Shown: positions 22,003 to 31,806 of the stretch, in pieces
How the letters are laid out: each line of letters opens with the position of its first letter
Numbering within the stretch: position 1 is the first letter of the stretch
From: Peribolospora baueri
Taxonomy: Eukaryota > Basidiomycota > Peribolosporomycetes > Peribolosporales > Peribolosporaceae
Assembly (NCBI GenBank): GCA_029717555.1
Contig: JAMDHS010000043.1
Location: 62,001-126,000 of the forward strand
DNA: 64,000 nucleotides
Reading direction: 5' to 3'
Program-made: the position numbers and the translations under genes
The notes under the pieces: model-generated
What the model was told of the DNA's origin: nothing
What the model saw: only the letters and a program-made list of their open reading frames with translations
Databases searched by the model: none

Positions 22003-23868
22003 ATGGTGTGAGTAACGTACGTCGAGCGCGACCGACACCGACGTGGGCCCGTTTGATCATCGCCCTTCTCTTTCCTCTTGTCCCGACACGCTGGCTCTGG
22101 CAGGTTCGGCTTCGGGACGACGAAGCATTTCGAAGCGGATCAGATCCCGCGTCTGGACGGCAAGGTGGCCATCGTGACCGGCTCAAACAGCGGCATTGGC
22201 AAGGAGACTGCTGCCGAGCTTGCCTTGCACGGCGCACATGTGTGAGTGTTGGAAGGCGACGGCGCGGCGATCCTTGATGATGAATCAGTCCGCCCTGTCG
22301 CCGCTCATGTTCTTTCGTCAATCTCGCGTCCCTCGTTCCCGTGCCGTGCCCTTAGCGTCCTCGCATGTCGTAACGAGGAAAGGGCGAGCGAGGCCGCGGA
22401 GCAGATCCGCGCTCGGATCGACGCGGCCGACGGCGACGACGGCCGCGCCAAGGGCTCTGTATCGACGGGAAAGCTGGATCTGTCGGACTTGAAGTCGGTG
22501 AAAGCGTTCGCCGGCGAGTTCCTGGTGAGCGCTTGAGCGGACGATGCAGCGCTGTGTGACAGGGTCGAATCGAATGTTATGCTCCCCATCGCCACTCGCA
22601 GGCTACACACGACCGCCTCGACATCCTCGTCCTGAATGCGGCGAGAATCATACCGACGTTTTCGACTGCCACGTCGCCGGTTCACGAACGTGCGTGCCGG
22701 CACGCTCATTTCCGCCGTTGACTTGGGCGGGCAGTTGTGTTCAAACTCTTTTCCAACGCTCATCCCTGCTCTTCTTCTTCTTCTTTGGCTTCGAACCGAA
22801 CCGAACCGGCCCGGCCGTCCGTGTCCAGTGACGTTCGTGACCAATCACCTCGGTCATTTCTACCTCACCTCGCTGCTTCTCCCGACCGTCGTGCGGAGCG
22901 GGGAGGACAATGGAGAGGGTGCGCGGATCGTCGTCGTCGCCGGTGAGTGTGGCCCGGGAGGACGGAGGAAGGAGATAGATGGCCAAGAGCGCCGCTTCAT
23001 GCTGACTTGACGGTGCCTGATCGCACACGCCGGCGGCCAGCGGACGTGATGGAGTGGATGGACTGGATGCCGTTCGGGGGGCATAGGAAGGAATCAGTGT
23101 GCAAGCTGGAGGAGATAGACGACCAAAAGCAGTACGCCAGCTTCCGAGCCTATTCACGCACAAAAGTCCACAACGTCCTCTTCTGCAGACGTCTCGCGGC
23201 GCTGATCGAGCGAGCATACGACGGGGAGGCGAACGTATATGTGAACGCCCTCCATCCTGGAGGCGTTACGAGTGAGATGTGAGTGTGGGAGGTGGGTTGT
23301 CGGTCGTCTATCGGACCGGGGAACTAGTCTGACCCCCCCCCCCCCCCATCCATCCATCCATCCATCCATCCATCCATCCGATCCGATCCGATCGCGCTTC
23401 GTTGGCAGCGGACTACCGTCTCGCCATGCGAACGGAGACACCGAGCCGGGCGTATTAGAGCATCTGATCAAATGGGCGCTCGTCACGTTCGAAGGGTGGA
23501 TCCATGTGTCGGTGGAACGCGGGGCGCTGACGAGCTTGTATGTGGCGACGAGCGGGGAGATTAAGGAGAAGGGGTATCGGGGGCGGACGTTTGTGAGTGC
23601 CCATCCGTCTCGGGTCTGTTTCGGCGGTCGGTGAGCGGTGGGGCGCTCGCTCGCTCATCCATGCATGCGTGCACGCGTACGTGCGTGCACGCATACACCT
23701 TTTTTCTTTCGCAAACAGATCCCGTACGGCGTGGTGAGCGAACCTGCATCGGTGTGCAAGGACGAGGAGACTATGAGGGAGCTGTGGGCGCTGTCGAAGC
23801 GGCTGGTGGGGGAGGCGATGGGCGCGGAGGAGGGCGATAAGGTGTTTGCTGAGTTGGAGGCGAAGTGA
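22003..23868 (+). CDS. Short-chain dehydrogenase/reductase (retinol-dehydrogenase/WW-oxidoreductase-like)
   Basis: NAD(P)-dependent SDR of unknown substrate. The best start is ATG 22003 in a five-base coding exon (ATGGT) joined to GTTCGGC, giving MVFGFGTTKHFEADQIP. Then come LDGKVAIVTGSNSGIGKETA (TGxxxGIG cofactor motif), SVLACRNEERASEAAEQI, GKLDLSDLKSVKAFAGEFL, DRLDILVLNAAR, and across an intron VHELTFVTNHLGHFYLTSL. The active-site exon has FRAYSRTKVHNVLFCRRL (YxxxK, with Ser-Arg-Thr between) and NALHPGGVTSEM. A penultimate exon ends GYRGRTF and the last, IPYGVVSEPASV to FAELEAK, stops at TGA 23866-23868. NNAG is replaced by LNAA. At least seven exons. It looks intact. Introns here carry a poly-C/CATC repeat and a long alternating tract. 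Confidence 0.88.
23331..23388. repeat. Poly-C plus CATC simple repeat in an SDR intron
   Basis: A run of about 17 C's is followed by about ten CATC units and then GATCC units, all inside an intron whose donor is at about 23280 and acceptor just before 23410. Confidence 0.85.
23660..23698. repeat. 39-nt perfectly alternating pyrimidine-purine tract
   Basis: From C23660 to C23698 every base alternates pyrimidine and purine without exception, mostly CG, CA and TG steps. The centre is also nearly self-complementary (GCGTGCACGCG against CGTGCGTGCACGC). It lies in the last intron of the SDR gene. Such tracts are known to favour left-handed Z-DNA under negative supercoiling. Confidence 0.8.
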
Positions 23869-25340
23869 TGCGGGTAGTAGCTGGCTTGGGGTTAGGAGGA
23901 TTTGTCTCTTGTCTTTCGTCCATCTATCTATCCATCCATCCATCGTATCGTATCGTAACTTCTTATCGTATCGCATCGTATCGTCGTCTCGTCTCGCCGT
24001 CCGCGTCCGTCCCGACGCGCTTTTTGCTAATTATCTTCTTTGCCTCTAGCGAGCCCACGCCTTGGATGCCCGACGAGGAGCGGTGGCAAAGCGAGCGAGG
24101 GGAACACCGTAGTCTCGATTCTCACACAAACACAAACACGCTTCTTCTCTTGTGCGAGCCACGCGATGTACATGCCTGCCTGCCTGCCCGCTTGATTGAT
24201 TGCCTGCCCGCCTCGTCGGTGGAGGCGGACCGGGAACCGGGAGCTGGTGCTAGGTGCTGCTGTATAACGACGAGGCGATGACCGGTTGAGGGTTGTAATG
24301 GCGATTTGTAATCTTACTAGCGAGAGTGAATCCCGATCCTTTCTTCTTTTCCTTCGCCGACGCGGGTTTGAATTTTTTTTTTATGTCTGTCTCGTCGGCG
24401 GCCGTTGGTAGGCTTGAGGGGAGCGCACGCACAAACGCACGCACGTACACTCCGCTTTCTCTTCCTTCCTTCCTTCCTTTCCTCTCCTCCACCGTTCATC
24501 GAAGAGACGACCGACGCTGTTCGTCTGTTCGTTCGTTTGTTCGACTCGACTCGTTTCGGATTCGACTCGAATCGACCCCGACCCTAACCCCGACCCGGTC
24601 CCACCTTAACCCTCGACTTGGCCTCGACTTGGCCTCGCTCGACTCGATCCTCTTCCTCCTTCCTCCTTCCAGTCCAGCCACCGACGCTCGACACTCTCCC
24701 GGTTCCCAGCCTCGCCTCCTCCTTCCTCTTTCTCCTCCACTCGCCTTTTTCTCTGCCCGCACTACCGACTTCGGTGTGGTAGAGAGAAAAAAAAAGAGAG
24801 TAGTCTAGGCAGACCAGAGAGGCAGACGGACAGACAAGACAGACAGACGCTCGTCTTTCTCCGTCCTTCGTCCTTCTTGGCGCCTCTTTCTTCCCCTTGC
24901 CCCTTCATTGCCCACCCTTGCCCTTGAAAACCGCTCGTCGCTTGGCAGCGCTTGCGCCTCTCCGTCTCGTCTCGTTCGTCTCGATTCTCGCTCTCGCTAT
25001 CAGAGAGACAGACAAAGACGAGACAACTGACGACAAAAACCGGCTTCGAGCGAGACAAGCGAACACCGTCGTCGATCGACGTTGCCCGTCTCCACCGTCG
25101 TCGTCCTTGTTCCCCTCGCCGGTATCGCCATCACCATCGCCATCGCGTGATTGACGACAGTGACGACTCGACTCAAACAGACTCCAACGACCGACCGACG
25201 TCACGTCCAGGCGACCCGACCCGCGCTCGACTCGCGCTCGACCGCCACCCTCTTCTTCCTCTTCTACCATCCCGCCACCGCCCATCACCACCACCACCAC
25301 CACCACGCCCGCTCACACAAGCCATCCCTCCCTCCGTAGA
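23869..25340. other. Intergenic region and long CT-rich leader of eIF4G
   Basis: About 1.5 kb. The first part holds CATC and TATCG repeats (about 23925-23990) that suit a 3' region. From about 24440 the sequence is pyrimidine-rich with CCTTC, GACTC and CACCAC runs, leading to ATG 25341. It probably contains the eIF4G promoter and a long 5' leader, perhaps with an intron. No gene recognised. Confidence 0.5.
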
Positions 25341-28300
25341 ATGAGCCAACCCTCCACCACCAACGCGACCAAGACTCAGACGACAAGCAGCAGCGCCCCC
25401 GCCACCGCTTCCTCCGCCTCGACCGCTACGACGACACCGGCGTTCAAGTGAGCCTGTTCTCGCACGTGGTCTTTGTCTCCTCCTCCTTGCTCACCTCTCC
25501 TTGTCTTTGCCTCTCCCACCAGCTACGCGCAAGCCGCGGCAAAGTCCAAAGCATCGTCGACCGCCGGCACCGACGCATCCAGTGGAGCATCGACCCCCGC
25601 GCACGCCTCAGCAGCCGCCTCCCAATCCGGTTCGAACGACAGCCCTGCCCCCGCCGGCAAGAACGCCAATGCCTCGACCACCCAACAACACAACACAAAG
25701 GTCTCCATGCCGCCCTCCGCCGCCTCTGCTTCGTCTCCCCCTACGCCCTCGACCACCACCGCAGCCGCTCAGACCCCTCAGGTCGCCGTAAACGGCCAGC
25801 ACTCCAGGAGGTCCTCCGGCGTCTCCTTCGCCTCGGCCAACGGCGGCGTCCGGAGGTCCCAATCCATCAACTTTGGCTCGGTGCAGGATCAGAACGCCAT
25901 CCTCTCCTCCTCCCCCGCCGCCAACCCCAGCACCGGCGGTCATCTCCAGGGAAGCCACCCCGCCGCCTTCGGCTCCGTCCAGGCGCAAGCTCCGCGAGAG
26001 AAGATCGTCGGCTTTGGCACCGGCGCTCGTCCCCACCACGAACAGTCCGCGTCCTCATCCGCGTCCGCCTCCGCGCCCACCGCCGCCGCGTCGACGACCT
26101 CGGCCACCTCTTCTCCCTCCACCCCCTCCGCCCCCGCTCAGGCGAGGCAGGTGCCCGACTTCAACAAGCTCTTCCAGGGCAGCGGCAGCAGCGCGCCGGC
26201 GTCCCAGGCCCAAGCCTCGCAGGCCAACCCGCCCCCGCCCAACGGCGCCGCCGGTGCGGCCACCGGCACTCATCACGCCGTCTCTCCTTGGCCCGTGCCC
26301 GCCACCGCCGTGCAGGGGACGCCTCCGACGCACATCCAGCATCTCCCGCCGATGACTGCCGCCCCTCCGGCTTTCCAACCCGGACAGCACCCCCACCTCC
26401 GGCCACCGCCGCCCGCGGGTCAGCAGCAGCATCACCAGCACCAGCGCTCCTTTGAAGCTCACCACCCGCGCTCGCCCAGTCAGCCGGTCGTCCCCGGTCA
26501 GCCGCCCGGATCGCCCTATCAGCAGCACCACCCTCATCATGTGCAGCATCGCGGCCCTTCCGCCAAGTATCCTCCCGCCTCGCCCGGTATGCCCAACGCC
26601 ACTCTTTCCTCCATGCAAATGACCGGTCCGCCACAGCAACCGTGGCCCCAGCAGCAAGCGTATATGGTTAGTCTCTATTTTGCCCACTTCGTCTCCTTCT
26701 TCGCACCCTCGTTGGCTTACCTTGCCCTGGATGGCTCCCAGTCCTATCCTACCGCTCAGATGTATGGCTACTATCCCTACCCCGCCTACGAGATGCCGCC
26801 GGCCTCGCCTCGCCATCCGAATATGCCCTCCTCTCCCATGATGCCTGGCCCGCAGGCTCCCATGTCTCCGGCCCATGCCCACGCCAACGCGCAGATGCGT
26901 ACCCCCGGACCGCCAGCCACCCATCCTCAGTCGCCGGCCACCAACCCCATGTCCCTCTCTTCCTCTCAGCATCCCCCTGGCAGCACGCCCGGCCCCTCTT
27001 TCCCCAACCAACCTTCCTCGACGTTCACCCCCGGTCACGGTCTCAACCCGAACAGCACGAGCTTTGCGCCGCGCAAGAGTTCGGCGGTCAAGATCGTCAA
27101 CCCGAACACCCAGGAGCCGGTCGACTTCAAGGCCGCCGCCACTTCCTCCCCTTCCGCTTCTCCTGCACCCGCCAAGTCCGTCGCCGTCGCGGCACCGCCG
27201 ACGTCTTCCCCGGCCCCCGCGCCGTCCACGCCTTCCAAGTCCGTCGCCGCCGCCGCGCTTCAGGACGACTTTTTGAAGAAGGTGCGCGAGGCTAAGGAGG
27301 AAGCCGACCGGCGCAAGAAGGAGGAGGCGGCCAAGAAGGCGCAGGAGGAGCTCGAAGCTAAGGAACGGGCTGAGCGCGAGGCCAAGGAGAAGGAGGAGAA
27401 GGAGCGGCTGGAGAAAGAGCGCAAGGAGCAAGAGGAGCGCGAGACCAAGGAACGCGCTGAATGCGAGGCTCGCGAGGCTGAGGAGAAGGCAAAGGCCGAG
27501 GTGAGTTGTGTGCCATAACCAACACCGCTTGGCGGTGACAGAGACCGACGATGTCTCACACGTCCATCCCATCCCTCTCTTCTTCAGGCCGAGGCCGCAG
27601 AGGCCAAGCGAAAGGCGGAGGAAGAGGCTGCGGCGCGCAAGGCCAAGGAAGACGTCGAGCGCAAGGAGCGCGAGGCCGCCGAGGCGGAGAAGAAGGTCAA
27701 GGAAGAGGCAGAGGCCGAGGCCAAGGCCAAAGAGGAGGAGGAGGCCAAGAAGGTCAAGCAGGACAAGGTGGCGAAGGAGGAGGCCAAGAAGGCCAAGCTC
27801 GTCGAGGAAGAGGTTCATCTCGCGACCCAGGAGAAGATCGAGGCCGAGGGTAAGAAGCCCGCGGACGCTGCCAAGGAGGCGGCCGCCGAAGTCAAGGCGG
27901 ACTCGGCGGCGGACGCGGACAAGCTTTCGACGACCTCGGCCACTCCTTCTTCTTCTGCTGCTACCCCTTCCGATCGGCCATTCACTCCTGCCGCCACCTC
28001 TGGCATCGCCGGCCTGCCCCCTCGGCCCGTCAACGGTCTCGCTGACCCTTCGCCTTCGCCTTCCACCCTGCCGTCGCCCGGCGGCAAAAAGGTGCGGCCG
28101 ATGCCCGGTCCTCTCGACCTGTCGGCCAAGTCGCTCAACCGCGGCGACCCGTCGCTGCCTTCGGCGCCTGCCTCCGCGTTGGGCACCGCCCGCATCATCG
28201 AGGACATCAACAAGGTGTCCTACCCGGAGGGCATCCAGTCTCCCAAGCCCGACCTCAACACTTCTGCCGAGCCTGGCCGCTTCCGGTACGACCGCGACTT

Positions 28301-30900
28301 CCTCCTGCAGTTCATGAACGTCTACCGAGAAAAGCCGGAGAACATGCCCCCGCTCGCTTCCATCGGCATGGGCCAGGACCAGAATCGGGTGCCCAGCGGC
28401 GGCAGAGGCGCTCCCGGTCGCAAGCCGTCTGGCATGGTGCCCCCCATGGGCGGCATGGCCGGCAAGGCGGGCACGCCTCTCGGCTTGCCCGGTATGATGG
28501 GCGGCCCTGGCGGTGCGTTCGGCGCGGGGATGGGCAACTTCCAGCACCCGGGTAAGGCGACCAGTGAGATGAGGTTCGCCACCCACCGCCCTCAGGGTGG
28601 GCCGTTTCCCAGCGCGATGGGCGCGTTCGGCGCGAACAACCGTGGGCAGCCGATTTCGAGGACTACGAGCGGCAGCGCCATGCTCCCCGGCTCCGGCTTG
28701 CCCGGTCAGCCCGGCGGCGGGCGCGTGCGGAGCAACCCGAGCAGGAAGCGTGGCGAGGCCAAGCGGGAGATGCCGCCTTCTGCTGGCGGTCCCACTATCC
28801 CCTACGACCAGGTCGCGCCCCTGAACCCGTCGGAGAACCGTTGGGTGCCGACGATCGGCAAGAACAGCAGCGGCCTCAAGCCCGATTCGCCAGAGATGGT
28901 GCAGCGCAAAGTCAAGGCGCTGCTGAACAAGTTGACGCTGGAAAAGTTTGACAGCATCACGAACCAGATCTTGGAGTGGGCGAACAAGTCGGTGAACGAG
29001 AACGACGGACGGACGTTACGACAGGTGATTCAGCTGACGTTTGAAAAAGCGACGGACGAGGCGGCTTGGTCGGAGATGTACGCCCGACTGTGTCGCACGC
29101 TCATGGAGCACCTCGACCCGGGGGTCAGGGACGACAGCGTGAAGACGAGCGAAGGCGAACCCGTGACCGGCGGCGTGCTGTTCCGCAAGTACCTCCTCAA
29201 TCGGTGTCAGGAAGACTTTGAGCGTGGCTGGGCCCATCGCGATGCCACGCTCGCTGCTGCCAAGTCCAAGGAGGCGGAGGACAAGGCGAAACAAGAGGCC
29301 AACGAAAAGGCAAAGGCGGACGCGGACGCGGAGGGCAAGGAGGAGCCCAAGGAAGCCGAGCTTTTGTCGGAAGAATACTACGAAGCGCAAAAGGCCAAGC
29401 GACGCGGTCTCGGACTGATCAAGTTTATCGGTGAATTGTTCAAGCTGCAGATGCTCACGGAGCGCATCATGCACGTCTGTCTCAAAAAGCTGCTCAGCAA
29501 CGCCATCGACCCGGAGGAAGAGGAGATTGAATCGCTGTGCAAGCTCATGTCGACTGTCGGCAAGCTTATCGATAATCCAAAGGCCAGGAAACATATGGAC
29601 ATTTACTTCCAGCGCATGAACCAGATGCTCGAGAGCAGTTCGATCAACTCGAGAATGCGGTTTATGCTTTTGGTGAGGAGTCTCCGCCCCACGTCTTTGG
29701 AAATCCGACTCACTTATTTATCTTTCCTTTTCTTCTCGACTCGACTTCACAGGACGTGATCGAACTTCGACAGCACCAATGGGTTCCCCGACACGACACG
29801 GCCGCGCCAAAGACCATCGCCCAGATTCACGAGGATGCCGCCCGACAACAGGCGGCCAAGGACGCAGAGGATTACGCGCGCCGGATGGGCAATCGGGGTG
29901 GTCCGGCCGGCATGCCTCGCGGCGGATCCCGACGAGGACAGTCTCGACAAGAATTTGGCGTCCCGCCCGCCGGTCCCGACGGTTGGAGCACTGTAGGCGG
30001 ACCCCAACCCCCCGCCCGTCCCGCCAAGGCTGGCGATTTGAGCAACTTTGGCAAGATCGACCGCACGGGCGGCAATCGTCCATTGTCCTTTGGCCCCAGC
30101 AACGTGTTCGCCAAGAAGAGCAAGGGCGGCGAAGACTCGAGCGGCCCGCCGTCCCGCGTGCCGTCATCGTCCAACTTGTCGTCAACGAACATGTTCGACG
30201 CGCTTTCTGCCGAGGCCGCCGGTCAAGAGGCTGCTGCCGGGCCGAAGAAGGCGGCGCTGTCCGAGAGGCCCAAGCTCAACCTCCAGCCGCGAACGAAGCC
30301 GTTGCCCGGTCAGGAGGAAGAGAAGAAGGAGGCCGAGGCCGAGGCCGAGGCCAAGGAGGCTGACGAGGGCGGAAAGGAGGACGAGACTGCTACGAAGCGC
30401 AAGATTGACAATGACGTCAAAGAGTGAGTAGTCCGTCTTGCCCCCCGTCTCTCCTTCGCGTATTTTGCTGACCACGTCGGTTCTCGTCTGCCTTGGCCCG
30501 CGACGACAGGTTCCTCGAGATCAAGAACATTGCCGAAGGCGTCGAGGCGACCAATGCTTTGTCTCAATCTCGAAGATCGGACTTTGTATCCGCGCTCATC
30601 GCGGCGGCGCTGGAGAAGAAAAAGGACGACGTGGAGGCGGTGGCCGAGCTGTTTGGAAAACTCAAGGAAGACGACGTGGTCAGCGCGTCTGCCTTCGAGG
30701 CTGGCTTCAAGCCGCAGCTGCAGTACCTCGACGACGTCAGCATCGACATTCCTAACGCGTACTCGTTCATGGCCACCCTGCTCGCCTCGGTCAAGCTGCC
30801 GCGCGAGACGGTGGAGAGCTTGGCTAACTCGATCGAGGGCGAGGGTATGACGCCGCCTTCGGCGAAGTTCCTCAAAAAGTACGACGAGATGGCAGCTTAG
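25341..30900 (+). CDS. TIF4631: Translation initiation factor eIF4G (scaffold of the cap-binding complex)
   Basis: Cytoplasmic scaffold that joins the cap-binding protein eIF4E to eIF4A, eIF3 and poly(A)-binding protein. Six exons (25341-25447, 25523-26666, 26742-27500, 27588-29672, 29753-30423, 30510-30900) keep one frame throughout and give 1718 residues. Residues 1-670 are disordered and rich in Ser, Pro, Gln and His, with a K/E/A-rich coiled-coil block at about 590-760. The eIF4E-binding site YDRDFLL (YxxxxL-phi) is at residue ~904. A MIF4G domain spans ~1110-1360 (VKALLNKLTLEKFDSITNQI, LRQVIQLTFEKATDEAAWSE, RGLGLIKFIGELFKLQML). An RG-rich linker follows (RGGSRRGQSRQ), then a C-terminal MA3-like helical domain from ~1590, ending LKKYDEMAA. 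First-exon junction gives FNYAQAAAKS. Size is larger than yeast eIF4G. Confident. Confidence 0.96.
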
Positions 30901-31806
30901 GTGCGTCTTTCCCTTCACTCGGTCCCTCGTCGCCGTGTCCATCATCGCTGACCGCTGCCTGCCCTCGTGCTTGCGTCATCGCCAGGCTTGCCGTCGGCCT
31001 ATGAGCACGTCTTCGTTCATCGAACGTTCTATCGTACGTATGTTTTAGCTACGCACCGCTTTCGTTTCGCGCGCTCGGAGGGGCCCTCCGTGCACTTCGC
31101 CGCCTACGATACGACAGCGGCAGCGGCACGTCGTCGTCGTCGTCGTCGTCGTCGTCCCTCGCTCGTTTCGCTCGTTCGCTCGCCCTGGCCGTTCACGCAA
31201 GTCCATCCATGCCTTCCTGTTATATATACCTCACCGCCGTCTCGTATCGGCCTTTCCAATAGCATTCTCGTTCGACCCGTGTCTCCGTGTGGCTGCCGAT
31301 CTTGCTTCCGACTGGGGGGGATACACAGAAATAAGAGAAGCGGGGAGATGAGCGCACGACGAACACGGTACCCGCCCGGCTCGCCGGCAGCGTTGGGCCC
31401 GGTCGGTCGGTGGGCCCGTGATAGCCGCAGCATCGCCGTGCGATTGCACATGCTGAGACTGACCGACCGGGCGTGCCAAGGGGCAAAAGCTCCAAATCGA
31501 CGACGAAGCCCGGACGGAGAGAAGGGAGTTCGTTGTTGTCGTTGTCGTTGTCGTTGTCGTTGTCACCTCACCCCATCGCATTGCATCTTACTTCGTCTTC
31601 CCCGCGACAGCCCCTCCTTCTTTCGCTTCGCTTCCCATCGTCCCACCACTCCCTACCCGCCTACTACACTCGAGGACGTACCGTACCGAGCTCGGCGAAC
31701 ATACCCCGACGTCGTCGTACCCCTTTCCTTTCCTTTCTTTTCCTTACACCAGGACGAGCACGCGAGGACTTTTTTTCTCTCGTCGTCCACATTCGCACGC
31801 ACGAAT
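30901..31806. other. Intergenic region
   Basis: About 900 bp between two same-strand genes. It contains CGT triplet runs (31128-31155), a TATATA stretch near 31222, GTTGTC hexamers (about 31531-31563) and CT-rich sequence before ATG 31807. No gene recognised. Confidence 0.45.

Noticed and set aside
23331-23388. Repeat array considered as a CRISPR
   Set aside because: Tetranucleotide microsatellite without spacers, within a eukaryotic intron.
24575-24612. CCCTAACCCC and TTAACCC stretches
   Set aside because: Isolated degenerate matches in CT-rich leader sequence, not a telomeric repeat array.
26055-28586. Very long open reading frame on the minus strand inside eIF4G
   Set aside because: It is fully antisense to the conserved eIF4G coding region. 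It arises because GC-rich, biased codons leave few stops on the opposite strand, and its Leu/Gly/Arg-rich translation resembles no protein.
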